A DNA stretch of 64,000 bases, taken from positions 2,418,001 to 2,482,000 of the forward strand of contig OZ218959.1 of the NCBI GenBank assembly GCA_965112735.1, in the 5' to 3' direction. Of this stretch, positions 49,383 to 63,600 are shown piece after piece (the first letter of the stretch is position 1; every line of letters begins with the position of its first letter). A program made the translations under genes and the position numbers. Origin of the DNA: Phaeosaccion multiseriatum. Its lineage: Eukaryota > Ochrophyta, other classes. The notes under the pieces are model-generated. The model saw nothing but the letters and a program-made list of their open reading frames with translations. It made no database searches and was not told the DNA's origin.

Positions 49383-49430
<48 letters not shown>

Positions 49431-49901
49431 CGGAGAAAGTCAAGCTCAAAGCTGCCGACACACGAGGGACAAGGCTGATAGATTTATTCACGCCTTAACG
49501 ACTTCCATCTCTCGTTGCCAAGTAGTGCTGCTTCCCAACCACACCCTCACTCCAGTCAGGGCGATATTAATTAAGTAAGGAAGAGCACATCCATTCCATT
49601 CTTGGGTTGATTCTTATAACTCAATAAAAACCCCGTACCTGCTGGAAGGGGTTGAAGGCATTCTTCCACTTGACCCTCCGAATGAACAGCACCGCATCGG
49701 GTACCGGTCGCTCCAGCAAATCTTCAAGTTCCCCTTCGTGAGGAGCGTTGAAGTCGAACGTCTCGAAATCGTCCTCACTAGCCCCCCTCAGCGCTTGCAT
49801 CACCAGAAAGAGGTGCTGAGGATCCACTACGCGGCGTAAGAAAGACACGCACATACTCACCCTATCGCATATCACACCGGGGGTCTTACTAGGAAGACTG
49901 A

Positions 49902-49949
<48 letters not shown>

Positions 49950-52828
49950 GATGTTGTGGGGTGGAGATGCCACGAAGAAGCAAGCGAACGGAGAGAGTGG
50001 GGAGTGGTTTCCGAGTAGATTTGGGTGGAGTGCGTTCATGCCCACAAGCGAAGCGCACGATCGACCAAAGAGAGGAGTGGGATGGGGTGGGGTGGGGTGG
50101 GTGCACAATCAAGATCACGACATAATTGCCAGAGAAGAGAGAGAGAGGGGGGGAAGTATGTCAGCAGACACACGCTGAGGCACGGCGAGGAGAGGAGAGG
50201 TCGGGCGGCCGGGGGGGTGTGAGTGTTAGAGGCATATGGGCCACGCTATCCCTCAAGAGAGGGACTAGGTGCGAGGGGGCGGGGTCTTGAGGGGTTCTGG
50301 GGTATGATTCTCGACCCACCTTAACCTCTCATAATTTCCTACCTCACTCACTCACTCTCTCACTCACTCACTCACTCACTCACTCACTCACTCACTCACT
50401 CACTCACTCACTCACTCTCTCACTTACTCACTCACTCACTCACTCACTCACTCACTCATTCATTCATTCATTCATTCACTCTCTCTCTCACTCACTCACT
50501 CACTCACTCACTCACTCACTCATTCATTCATTCATTCACTCACTCACTCACTCTCTCTCACTCACTCACTCACTCACTCACTCACTCATTCATTCACTCA
50601 CTCACTCATTCACTCTCTCTCTCACTCACTCACTCACTCACTCAACTTACCCTCGAGCAATGTCTGCCAGCTGCCTGGCGGTGATGAAGACTGTGCCTGC
50701 TTGTCCCCGGAGACTGTCGGCAGTGGCGGCCATCCTCGTCCTCAGTACCACCTTATGCCACAGAGCATAGAAGGCCTGTACAGCAGTTGGTGATATGAGT
50801 AGAGGGTTAAAATGGAGAGTCACAGAGAAAGAAGCGGTTGTCATCGGGTTATCGGGGCATTGGGTCCTCGACTGCGGAAGGTCGACTGCGGAAGGAGCTG
50901 ACGGCTTCCCCAATGGGCAGAGGAAGGCACTGGACTTACTAGTGCCGCCTACCAGCGCTAACTCTGTAGTACTTCTCTCATCTTATCTGATCTTAACCGA
51001 TGTGCCTGCTGATGCTATACTCCGGCATAAACTGAAGCGGACAACCCTACACACGCGCACACCATACACACACGCTCACACACACACAACCACACATACA
51101 CACATATAGATGTACATGTTTTTAGCGCGAGTGCTTACCTGCAAGTCCGCCTCCCTGTCAGCAGAGGGACTCCAATGTCGCTTCAAATGACGAATCTGCA
51201 GGGGCAGGAGGCGGAAGGGCCCCAAGGGAGAAAGGGGAGAGGAGAGGGAGGGAGGGAGGGAGGGAGGAGAGAGAGAGAGAGGGAGGGAGGGAGGGAGAGA
51301 GGGAAGGAGGGAGGGAGGGAGAGAGGGAGGGAGAGAGGGAAGGAGGGAGGGAGGGAGGGAGGAAAAGAGAGAGGGAGGGAGAGAGGGAGGGAGGGAGGGA
51401 GGGAGGGAGGGAGGGAGGGAGGGAGGGAGGGAGGGGAGGGAGGGAGGGAGGGAGGAGGGAGGGAGGGAGGGAGGGAGGGAGGGAGGGAGGGAGGGAGGGA
51501 GGGAGGGAGGGAGGGAGGGAGGGAGGGAGGGAGGGAGGGAGGGAGGGAGGGAGGGAGGGAGGGAGGGAGGGAGGGAGGGAGGGAGGGAGGGAGGGAGGGA
51601 GGGAGGGAGGGAGGGAGGGAGGGAGGGAGGGAGGGAGGGAGGGAGGGAGGGAGGGAGGGAGGGAGGGAGGGAGGGAGGGAGGGAGGGAGGGAGGGAGGGA
51701 GGGAGGGAGGGAGGGAGGGAGGGAGGGAGGGAGGGAGGGAGGGAGGGAGGGAGGGAGGGAGGGAGGGAGGGAGGGAGGGAGGGAGGGAGGGAGGGAGGGA
51801 GGGAGGGAGGGAGGGAGGGAGGGAGGGAGGGAGGGAGGGAGGGAGGGAGGGAGGGAGGGAGGGAGGGAGGGAGGGAGGGAGGGAGGGAGGGAGGGAGGGA
51901 GGGAGGGAGGGAGGGAGGGAGGGAGGGAGGGAGGGAGGGAGGGAGGGAGGGAGGGAGGGAGGGAGGGAGGGAGGGAGGGAGGGAGGGAGGGAGGGAGGGA
52001 GGGAGGGAGGGAGGGAGGGAGGGAGGGAGGGAGGGAGGGAGGGAGGGAGGGAGGGAGGGAGGGAGGGAGGGAGGGAGGGAGGGAGGGAGGGAGGGAGGGA
52101 GGGAGGGAGGGAGGGAGGGAGGGAGGGAGGGAGGGAGGGAGGGAGGGAGGGAGGGAGGGAGGGAGGGAGGGAGGGAGGGAGGGAGGGAGGGAGGGAGGGA
52201 GGGAGGGAGGGAGGGAGGGAGGGAGGGAGGGAGGGAGGGAGGGAGGGAGGGAGGGAGGGAGGGAGGGAGGGAGGGAGGGAGGGAGGGAGGGAGGGAGGGA
52301 GGGAGGGAGCGAGGGCGGAAGGGACGGAGGTGTGGGCAGGAGAGGGAGAAGGCCAGAGGGGAGAGAGGGCAAAGCAGCTTGAGTGGCAACAAGAGAGGCG
52401 CAGAGAGAGTGGGGCCGGGCAGCTTGAGCAAGAGAAGAGGGGCAGGAGGAAGAGGGAGAGAGAGAGGAAAGAGCAGCGGAGCTGAACTGAAATGGATGGC
52501 AGCTGACGGACGCTGTGTGGGGGTGTGTGGCACGCACCTGCTCTAGGGAGGGGGGGTGCCTGAAGGCCTTTGCTTCCCTCATGGCCCCTTGAACCGCTAA
52601 CGCAGCTTCGCCGTCTCTGTCCAACTCACAGAAGACGCGCTGACGGAGGAAGGGACGAAGGGGGGGAGGGGAGGACGCAGGACTACGTTATTGAGGTAGC
52701 GGCAAGGAAGAGAGGGCGAGAGAGTGACAGAGACAGAGAGAGAGAGAGAGAGAGTGACAGAGAGAGAGAGAGGGAGAGGGAGAGGGAGAGGGAGAGAGCA
52801 ACAGAGACACAGGGACAGACAGAGAGAC

Positions 52829-52872
<44 letters not shown>

Positions 52873-54486
52873 GGGGAGGGAGAACAAGAGCGAGGGCAAG
52901 CAGCGAGAGTAGCATAGTGTTGCTTCCCCGCCACGCGCTCTCCTGTCCTGCCCGTGCTGATGCATGCTCTATCCTGGCGTACCCCTGCCCCTGCCCTGCC
53001 CATATGCCGTCCCTGCCCTGCCCATATGCTTCTTCTGCCTACAATGTATATGCCTTCCCCTACCCTTCCCTATCCTACCCATATGCCTTTCCTCCCACGT
53101 GCCTTCCCTCTCTTCCCTACCCTTCCCTACCCTGCCCATATGCCTATTTCTGCCCTGCCCATATGCCTCCCCTGTCCATATGCCTGACCTCGAGCTGTGC
53201 GTGGGTGGGTAGCATGTCCTCATCAACATCGATGTGTCGCACGTGCACGTCCATAAAGCGGGTAAAGGCCTCGTGGGACAGAGGGGCAGCTCCGGGGAGG
53301 AGAGCGGGCAGGCAGGGGGACAGGTAGTCGAAACAAAGCAGGCCCTTCCGAGGCAGCTCCCATCGCTTCTCCGGGATGGTGAAAGGCTGGGGAGGGAGGG
53401 AGGGAGGGAGGGAGGGAGGGAGGGAGGGAGGGAGGGAGGGAGGGAGGGAGGGAGGGAGGGAGGGAGGGAGGGAGGGAGGGAGAGGAAGGAGATGGACAAT
53501 GGATGGATGGATGGATGGGTGGGTGGGTGGATGGAGGGAGGGAGGGAGGGAGGGAGGGAGAAAGGGAGAAGGGGCGGCAGCGGTGCAGGATAAGCCACAG
53601 CGAGGAGGGAGGGGAGGGAGGCAAAAAGAACTGTAGGACTGACATTTCCGTCGAGAGTGACTGCGCTCCAGCAGAAGCGCTCGTCTGTCTTGAGGGCCAC
53701 TCCTGCTGACTTTGGGAGCTTGGACTCGAAGGTGCCCTGGTATAGAGGCATATGGACAGGTAGATGGTAGGTAGAGCCATATGGGCAGGTAGTTGTGATG
53801 CAGACAGCGGTATATGGGCAGGTAGATGGTAGGCAGAAGCATATGGGCAGGTAGGTATGTGGTGCAGACAGAGACATAAGGGAAGAGGCATACATAAGTA
53901 TACGTAAGCAGAGGTGCATGGGCCGAGCAGAGGGCAGAGCAGAAAAAGGAGGGGAGAGGAGAACAGAGGTGAGAAGGGGGGGGGGGCAGAACAGAGTTGA
54001 GCAGAGTAGAGCAGAAGCAGACGCATGCGGGCCTGCGGAAGCCCTTCAGCATCACCCCTTCAAGGTCCCGAAAGGGCGGAGAGGAGCTCTCGACCCCCCA
54101 CGCACGCACGCACACACCTGCAGTAGGAGTTTGACGGCGATTTTTCTCTCTGCCGCCAAGTCTAAGTGGAGGCGGTACGAGCCAGTGGGATTGTTGCTGC
54201 TGAACCACTCAAACAGTCGGCCCAGCCGAGCTTCTGTCTTGATACGATCGGGCTGAGTGGGGGGGGGGGGGAGGTGGCAGCAGAGAGAGGAGAGTCAGGC
54301 CGGTGGAGAGCCGGGAGAGGAGAATCAGGAAAGTTGTCGTATATCCATCCACCTCTTTATCCATCCGTATATACATACATATATACATACGTACGTACGT
54401 ACGTACATACATACATACATACATACATACATACACATACATACATACACATACATACATACACATACATACATACATACATACAC

Positions 54487-54517
<31 letters not shown>

Positions 54518-55758
54518 TACATACATACATACATACATACATACATACATACATACATACATACATACATACATACATTCATACATACATACATACATAC
54601 ATACACAGACTTACCAAGCTCAGCGACTGGAGGATGGCTCGGGCGTCTCTGGTGTCAGGACAGGCCATGCACACAGAATGCGCCACTTGCACACGAGAAG
54701 GTGGTAAGGTGAAGCACCGGATCAGCTGTGGACGGACGGACGGACGGACGGAGGGAGGGAGGGAGGGAGGGAGGGAGGGAAGGAGGGAGGGAGGGAGGGA
54801 GGGAGGGAGGGAGGGAGGGAAGGAGGGAGGGAGGGAGGGAGGGAGGGAGGGAAGGAGGGAGGCAAGGAGGGAGGGAAGGAGAGAGGGAGGGAGGGAGGGA
54901 GGAGGGGAGGAGGGGGGGAGGGAGGAAGGGAGGGAGGAAGAAGCAGGGAGCGAGGAGGGGGCAGGGAGGGAGGGAAGGAGGGAGGAGGGAGGAGGGAGGA
55001 GGGGAAGGGAGACGGTAGAGGTTAGAGAAGAGACACTTGCGAAAGCGTCACATGCACAAACATAATCACAACTCTTCCGTACGGATGTGCAGAGGGAGAG
55101 AAGACAGAGAGAGACAAGAAGAGAGAGAGCGAGAAGAAGAGAGAGAGAGAGAGAGAGGCATATTGAGAGAGAGAGAGAGAGGGAGAGCGATACCTTTCGC
55201 GCCTGCCTGTTGCTCACGCAGAAGAGGGAGAGTGCGATGTCGACGAGGAGTACGCCACTCCGCTCATCGTCCCTCTTTACGTACGCTCTCACTCGACACA
55301 AGAGATCCTGTTCGACCGACGGACAGACCGACCGAGTGGACAGGGAGGGAGGGGAGGGGAGGGGAGGGGAGGGGAGGAGAGATGAGGGTAGGAGGCACCA
55401 GAAAGTGGGGATCGTTGTGCATGGGGAGAGAGATGGCAGTAGATGGGCAAAAGGGAGGGTAGAAGGTGGGGGGGGCGAGTGAGAGTGGAACTGAGACTGG
55501 AACTGAAACTGAAACTGAAACTGAAACTGGAACTGGAACTGGAACTGAAACTGAAACTGAACCCCCGTGTATTACCTGGAAGTCTTGCGGACGGAAGCGG
55601 GGGAGAAGGACAGGACCGTGTGCTACAAAGAAAAAGTCGAGCAGGCCCGTCGAGGGGATGGTCCAACCCGAGGGGGAGGAGGGGGAGGGACGCATCCTCT
55701 CTTCGGAGGGGAAGTCGAAGGGGCGGCCGTCCATCTGGGCACAGGGGGGCAGAGGGAC

Positions 55759-55818
<60 letters not shown>

Positions 55819-56360
55819 CACAGGCATATGGGCATAGAGCACAACGGGGGGGGGGGGATGGCAGCCGACGAGGGGCAGGAGGGATTCTTTGAGCTCGAGT
55901 TACTTACGTTGATTGTCGATCATTGGCTGGCGCTGGTCGCCATTACAGCTAAAGAGTTGATCTATCCACCCATACACCCACCAACGCACGCACGCATACA
56001 CGTACACACGCACACACACACGTATACACACACTCACACACACACTCACCTTCCCATACATCCAGCACTTGCCACCCCTCTGACTTCGAGTGATGTCTAC
56101 GAGCTGAGAGAGAGATCAGAGTTTTGTTACAGAGAGTTAAGCTCAGTTCAGTTCATTGGCCCTTAGTCAATAAATCGATCCAGAGAGAGGAGAGAGAGGA
56201 CAGCAAGTACTAAAGTCAACAAACTGCAACGAAAACGGAAAGTGGAAATGAAATGAAACGAAACTGTAAACTCACAGCGCACGTACACGCACACAGGCAC
56301 ACACGCACACACGCACACACGCACACACGCACACACGCACACACACACACGCACACACGA

Positions 56361-56423
<63 letters not shown>

Positions 56424-59015
56424 CACACACACACACACACATTCGCACACACCTGCCGAACGATCATCCTGTGGGCCGCATCACCGAGGTCGAGGCGATA
56501 ATGCCCGCCGGGCTCGGTGGGGTCAAAGCTCGCTCCATCCACCCTCGGCACCTTACGCTGCTTCGCATGTGGGTCCTCTATAGACAAGTTGCAGCCATCT
56601 GTGAGGACTGTCATGGGAGGCAGCGAAGCGTAGGTGTCGCTCCAACAGCGGGCGGCTGAAGCACCAACACCATCATCATCGTCATCATCATCATCGTCAT
56701 CATCATCATCATCATCATCATCATCGTCGTCGTTGTCGTCATCATCATCATCCTCATCTTCATCATCATCGCTATCGTCAAGGTCGTCATCGTCCACCTT
56801 GTTGGCAGCCTCCTTGACACCGGTGGCACCCTTCTTCTCGTGGCAATCAGTACCCTCCTCCCCCTCCTCCCGCTCCTCTCCCTCCTCATCCTCCTCACCC
56901 TTCTCCCCCTCCCCTCCTACCCCCTCTTCCTCCTCATTCTCGTTCCTCTTCTTCTTCTTCTTGTCCTTCTTCTCCTTCTTGTCCTTCTTGTCCTTCTTCC
57001 AGCCACCATGTTTCGCATGAGGGTTAGGAGGACTCTCTGAGGCATCAGCCACCTAAAGAGAGGGACATGAGAAGCGAACCGAATCAGCCGCGGGGACACA
57101 CGCACACGCACACGCACACGCACACGCACGCACACGCACACACAACACGCACACACACACATATATATACACACACAACACACACACACAAACTGGCTCA
57201 AACTGGCTCTAACTGGCTCTCTGTCCAGTGCTGACTATCCGCGGCCCCTCAAAAGAGACACCACAGACCGCCTCACATCGCTTAAAGTGTGCCTATGACG
57301 GCACTGACGACAGCCATCCCATCGAATAGCAGGGCTTTAGCAGGGCCTCGTCAGGGCCTCGTCATCGCTTTCCCCTTCGTTTCGCTTCTCTCTCACCTTC
57401 TTCAGCGCCTTCTTCTTCTTCCCCTTGTTCTGTTTGGGTGGTGGAGGGAGAGTTTTGCCTCTCATTGTGAGCACCAGCAGGGCCTGGCGTCGAGGGTTTA
57501 GGAAGGAAAGAAAAGGGGGGGCACACAGGGGAGCGAGTTGAGCATCGGGAGCGTAACCGTATTGATAGGATCCGAACTACCCGAGGTAGAAGCTGAAACT
57601 CAAGCAGCTGAAACTGAAACTGAAAATGAAAATGAAACTGGAAGTGTGAGGGTAACCGCAGCAACCAAAAGCAGTCAGTCAGCCTACCGCACCTGACCGC
57701 CGAGCCTCCCTACGGGATTCACAGACATGTCGAGGTGAGTGAGGCTTTTGCACTTCAGCAGGGCGTCGACAAGGAGGAGGCAAGCGGACTCGCCGATCTG
57801 GGAGGGGAGGGAGGGAGGGAGGGAGGGGTGGAGGGAGGGAGGGAGGGAGGGAGGGAGGAAGGGAGGAAGGGAGGGAGGGAGGGAGGGAGGGAGGGAGGGA
57901 GGGAGGGAGGGAGGGAGGGAGGGAGGGAGGGAGGGAGGGAGGGAGGGAGGGAGGGAGGGAGGGAGGGAGGGAGGGAGGGAGGGAGGGAGGGAGGGGAGGG
58001 GTGGAGGGATGGAGGGAGGGAGGGAGGGAGGGAGAGAGGGAGGGAGGGAGGGAGGGAGGGAGGGAGGGAGGGAGGGAGGGAGGGAGGGAGGGAGGGAAGG
58101 AAGGAAGGAGGGAGGGAGGGAGGGAAGAGAGGGAGGGAGGGAAGGGAGGGGGAATGCTAGTTGGTGAGTCAGTTGGAAAACCCCGCAGCAGACAAGCTGC
58201 ACCCCCCCCATCAAGCACACACGTACACACGTACACACGTACACACGTACACACGTACACACGTACACATGCACACACGCACACACACACACTTACCCAC
58301 GGACACACGCACACACACACATACACACGCACGCACGCACGCACGCACGCACCGAATTGTTGCTGAGGCTTAGTCTCTTGAGTCGGTCGTTGGCGAGCAC
58401 GGCTTTGCTCAAAGAGCGGATTCCCATGCGTCCCCCCCCCTCACGTCCCCCCGCCCCGCCCCCCCGTCCTCCTCCTCCTCCTCCTCCTCCTCCTCCTCCT
58501 CCTCCTCCTTGGACCCGTCCCTCGCTCCCGAGGTTGTTCCAGCCAAGGTGCAGTGAAGTGAGCCCCTGTGAGCGCGTCACTGCCTCCGCGATGAGAGTGG
58601 TCGCCTCCCCAGAGATGTTGTTAAAGCTTAGGTCCAGGGTGGACAAGCTGTTGTTTGTCGTTAGTACCTGCATGTGTGTGCGTGTGTGTGAGTGCGTGCT
58701 TGTGTGTATGTATGTGTATGTATGTGTATGCATGTGAGTGCATTTGTGTGTGTGTGTGTGCGTGTGTTAACAGTAGCCGTAGCAGCAGCAAAGCCACTTC
58801 CCCCTCCCTCTTCGCCTCACCTCGGCGATGGCGCTGGCGGCCTGCGTTCCCGAGACGTCGTTACTTCTCAAACAGAACCGTTTCAGAGACACGCAACACT
58901 GGATTGCAGTGGATGGATGGGGGTGTAAGGGATGGCAGTGGATGACCGGGGGGGAAGGAGGGTGAGCAAAGAGGCAATGAGGAAAGGGAGGTAAGAAGCC
59001 GCGCACGGGTGTGCA

Positions 59016-59079
<64 letters not shown>

Positions 59080-59861
59080 GGGTGTGTGACTTGTTCTCTC
59101 ACCTCCAGACAGCTGGCGAGCCTCTCCAGTCCCCGGGGGCTGATTTTGCATCCATTGACATTTATCACTTCGAGAGGCATGCCTCCTTCCACGAGTTCGC
59201 CCAGGGCAGACACAGTCGTCAGCTGTGATAAGCGGTTGCCGGATATGTCCAACTCTTTAATCTGATGAGGAGGGGGGAGAGGAGGGGGAGGAGGGGGATG
59301 CAGTTTGAGTTTCGAAGACGTTTTGCAAGACTAGTCCATAGTCGTACCAATCAACCGATTGACATCACACCAAGTCGCGAACGACGTCACGTTGACTGCC
59401 ATCCTCGCCCCCCCTCTTACTCACATTTCTTTGATTCTCCAACGCCTGCAGCAAGTCTCGCACGGATTCATCCCCCATCCCATTGTTGCTCAGATCGAGC
59501 CGGTGCAGGCTCAGGTGGCATGTCGAGAGGAAGGCAACGAGAGTGTGCACACGCTTCCCTCCCAGGCCGAAACCGCTCAGATCCAGCGAGAGAGGCCCCT
59601 GCTGGCGGCCGTCTTGTACCACCAACTGCTTCCCCTGCTTCTGGCCTCGGATTGCCCCTGTTGCAGTCGAAGTCGACCTGGGTGATCGTACTCCTCCCTT
59701 CGTTGTTGTCGTCCCAACGCCCCCCTGTGTGGCTGTGCCGGAGTGGGAGAGGAGGGCAACGCTTTCATCGGAGGGCTTTAAGGGCCGTATCCAGGATAGA
59801 AAGGGTAGACTGGCGCTCGCCGGAGTGTCCTCTAGCGCTGCCTCTGAGTTTCCGGCGGGGG

Positions 59862-59903
<42 letters not shown>

Positions 59904-60550
59904 CAGTCTTTACAACCGTCGGCGATTCTTGTGTCATTTCTTCTACTTCCTCTCTTTTTCCTTCTTCTTCTTCTCCTCCTCCTCCTCCTCCTCCTCCCTC
60001 CTCCCCCTCGTCGATTTCCCGAATATGATCAAAGAGCGGGAGAGGGGCCAGTTGCATGTCCTATCATGAGAGGGGCGTTTCAGATTGGAGAGAGGTAGAG
60101 AGGCAGAGGGATAGAGAGGGGGAGAGAGGGAGATGGAGAAGGAGAGAGAGCGAGAGAGAGAGAGGGAGGGAGGGAGGGAGGGAGAGAGAGGAAGAGAGGA
60201 AGAGAGGAAGAGAGGAACAGAGCGGGGGAGCCAAGTGAAGTATGTCGGTGAGTGCAGGAAAGAGACGCCAAATGAGAGCAAGGGGGCCGCCGCGCCACTT
60301 AAACACACGTACAGAGTCAATCCAACCACCCAACCACCCACCCACCCATCCACTCACCAACATCCCCACCCACACACACACAGCCACGCATACACCAACA
60401 CACGCACGCACCCACCCCTTCACCCTCCTTTCACCCACCCGCGCACCCACCCACCCATCCACACAACCACACACACACACACGCACACACGCACGCACGC
60501 ACGCACGCACACACACGCACATGCACACACGCACACACACACACATACAT

Positions 60551-60641
<91 letters not shown>

Positions 60642-63600
60642 CACACACAGCCTCTCTCACCTCGCAAGCCTCCACATAGGCGGTTCGAGCCGTCCTCGGG
60701 CGGAAGGCATTGCTTCGCTTGGCGGCGTATATCTCAAAGATGCGATCCGAGGTGTAGTGTCGCGGCTCCTGCTCCGTTCCCTCCTGCAGCGCTTCGGCGG
60801 CTTCCCTTCTGCTCCTCGCTTCCTTCGCCCCTCCCCTCCCCCCCCCGCCGCTGCATCGCCCTCCGAGAGTCGCTCTTCCTGGCAGCGGTTGGTGGTGATG
60901 GTTGCTGCCCCAGTACAGCGGTTGGTCATCCTCAACGTCGTCGTCGCTGTCGTCGAGGAACACCTTCTGCCCCGTCTCCTTCCCTTCCTCCTCCTCCCCC
61001 CCTCCCTCCTCTGGTCGAAAGCATTCATCATCCTCCGCCCCGTCCCCCTCCTTTCCCTCGTTGCCTACGGCTCCTAATGATGCCCTCCCCTGTCGTCCCA
61101 TCTGCCCCTCTCCCTCCTCCAAGCCAAGACCGCCCTGTTCTCCCCCCCCCTCCAGGCCCAGCCCAAGACCCCCGAGGGGGTCGGTGATGACGGAGATCTC
61201 CTCCTCTATTCGGAAACCCTCCCCCCTCTCCTCCCTGTGGCTGGTCGGGAGGTGGCCTGTTCCGCTTCGATGAGTACCACTGTCCCAGGGGGGGGGGGCT
61301 CCGACGCTTGCACAGGAGACAATCTGAGTGAGGCGGAACAGGGGGCAAAGGCATGAAGTATCAAGCGGTAAGCTTAAAGCAGCCTTGATTGATATGTGCA
61401 AGCTCTCCTCCCTCCCTCCCTCCCTCCCTCCCTCCTTCCCTCCCTCCCTCCCTCCCTCCCTCCCTCCTTCCCTCCCTCCCTCCCTCCCTTCCTCCCTCCC
61501 TCCCTCCCTCCCTCACCTGCGGGTCAACGATAGTCATCGTACAACACTTGCGCAGCATGCAGGAATCGAACCCGCGGAAGGACAGCGCCAACGCAGCCGC
61601 AGCTGCACAGGAAGAAGAGTTGCCCAGGAGACCCCCTCCTCCCTCGTCGCCCCCCAGCCCCACCAACACTCCTCCGAGACTCTGCCCCACGGGTGCCTTG
61701 AAGAGCGAAAGGGCACTTGCCGTTACACTCATGCCAAAGCCGCCGCCCGGGGTCACTCCCCTCGGGGACACTCCCCCCGGGGTCTCCGCCCCCGAAGAAG
61801 AAGGAGTGGCATCGCCTTCCTGTCTTGTGCCTCTGCCTCCTCCTCCTCCTCCTCCTCCTCCTCCTCCTTCCTGCTGTGGAAGGAGTGCCCCCCCCCCCTG
61901 TAGGGTTTGAAGAGTCTCGTCTGGGGGGTCTTCTCCGTCGGCATTCAGCCGCTGCACAGCCTCCACGAGTTTCTGTAACGTCAAAGAGAGGTGAGAGGTC
62001 ATCCAAAAAGGAACACAGAATAGTTGAGGAGTAGTGCGGGGTACTTATATACGGTACAGAGTACGACAAGTTAGGAGGACACTTCGGAATGTGAGAGCCG
62101 AGCGGAGCCGAGCAGAGGATAGCAGAGGAGAGGAGACAGAGCAGAGCAGAGCAGAGCAGAGCAGAGCAGAGCAGAGGGAAGGAGAGGGAAGGAGAGGAGT
62201 GGAGAAGAAAGGAGAGCAGAGGAGAGCAGAGAAAACTGCAGGGAATATGAGAGCGGAAAGGTAGCAAGGCGAGTGGGGCAAGCAAGGCAAGATAAGGTCA
62301 GATAAGGCAAGATAAGGCAAAATAAGGCAAAATAAGGCAAATAAGGCAAGATAAGGCAAGATAAGCCAAGGTAAGGCCATATAAGGCAAGGTAAGGCAAG
62401 AGAAGGCAAGATAAGCCAAGATAAGGTTAGATAAGGCAAGATAAGCCAAGATAAGGCAAGAGAAGCCAAGGTAAGGCCAGATAAGGCAAGATAAGGCAAA
62501 AGAAGGCAAGAGAAACCAAGGTAAGGCCAGATAAGGCAAGATAAGGCAAAAGAAGGCAAGAGAAGCCAAGGTAAGGCCATATAAGGCAAGGTAAGGCAAA
62601 ATAAGGCAAGAGAAGCCAAGGTAAGGCAAGGTAAGGCCAGATAAGGCAAGATAAGCCAAGGTAAGGCCAGATATGGCAAGGTAAGGCAAAATAAGGCAAG
62701 AGAAGCCAAGGTAAGGCCAGATAAGGCAAGGTCAGGCAAAATAAGGCAAGAGAAGCCAAGGTAAGGCCAGATATGGCAAGGTAAGGCCAGATAAGGCAAG
62801 ATAAGCCAAGGTAAGGCCAGATATGGCAAGGTCAGGCAAAAATAAGGCAAGAGAAGCCAAGGTAAGGCCAGATATGGCAAGATAAGCCAAGGTAAGGCCA
62901 GATAAGGCAAAAGAAGGCAATATAAGGCAAGAGAAGCCAAGGTAAGGCCAGATAAGGCAAGATAAGGCAATATAAGGCAAGAGAAGCCAAGGTAAGGCCA
63001 GATAAGGCCAGATAAGGCAATACAAGGCAAGAGAAGCCAAGGTAAGGCCAGATAAGGCAAGATAAGGCAATATACGGCAAGAGAAGCCAAGGTAAGGCCA
63101 GATAAGGCAAGATAAGGCAATATAAGGCAAGAGAAGCCAAGGTAAGGCCAGATAAGGCAAGATAAGCCAAGGTAAGGCAAAGTAGTGAAGCAAGCATAGC
63201 GCAGAGGGCAGTGGGTGGGGATGGCAGTGGATGGGATGGCAGTGGGTGGGAAGGGAGGGGATGGCACGGGAATGAAGTAGTACCATACAACCTTGGCTTC
63301 CTTCTCTTCCTTGTCCTTGATCGTTTTGGCCGCCGCTGCCGCCGCTGCGGCCCCCTTGATGTGAAAGTCCTCCGCCAACTGCATGGTGCCCTTTAGAACG
63401 ACTTCATAGTCTCTGCGCCGAGCTTCGGGGTTGGGTTTGCGGTGGGACTCGCGTGAAAAGGCATCTGAGCTACTCTCCCCCTCACTAGCACAAGCTCCGC
63501 CAGGGGCAGCAGCAGAAGCAGCAGCAACAGCAGAAGTCGGTGGTCCTCCTCCTCCTCCTCCTCCTCCTCCTCCTCCTCCTCCTCCTCGTTCTCCTTGTTC

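Noticed and set aside
48107-49383. Plus-strand frames with a perfect 23-residue repeat
   Set aside because: They arise from the 23-bp minisatellite, lie in an intron of the minus-strand gene and use non-ATG starts in part.
51076-52624. Very long open frames on both strands over the GGGA array
   Set aside because: A stop-free 4-bp repeat is open in all frames; the peptides are pure LPPSLPPS or EGGREGGR repeats.
55917-55957. Possible extra LRR-gene exon with a good gtaagt donor
   Set aside because: Every reading from the available acceptors either meets a stop or breaks phase with the next exon, while skipping it keeps phase.
60890-60945. Two weak matches (GGTTGGTGGTGATGG and CGGTTGGTCATCC)
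   Set aside because: They share only TTGGT with the core and were not counted.
62071-63290. Minus-strand Leu/Pro/Tyr-rich 'membrane protein' frames
   Set aside because: They translate the 11-bp satellite; true coding at 63848-63292 ends before it at a splice donor.
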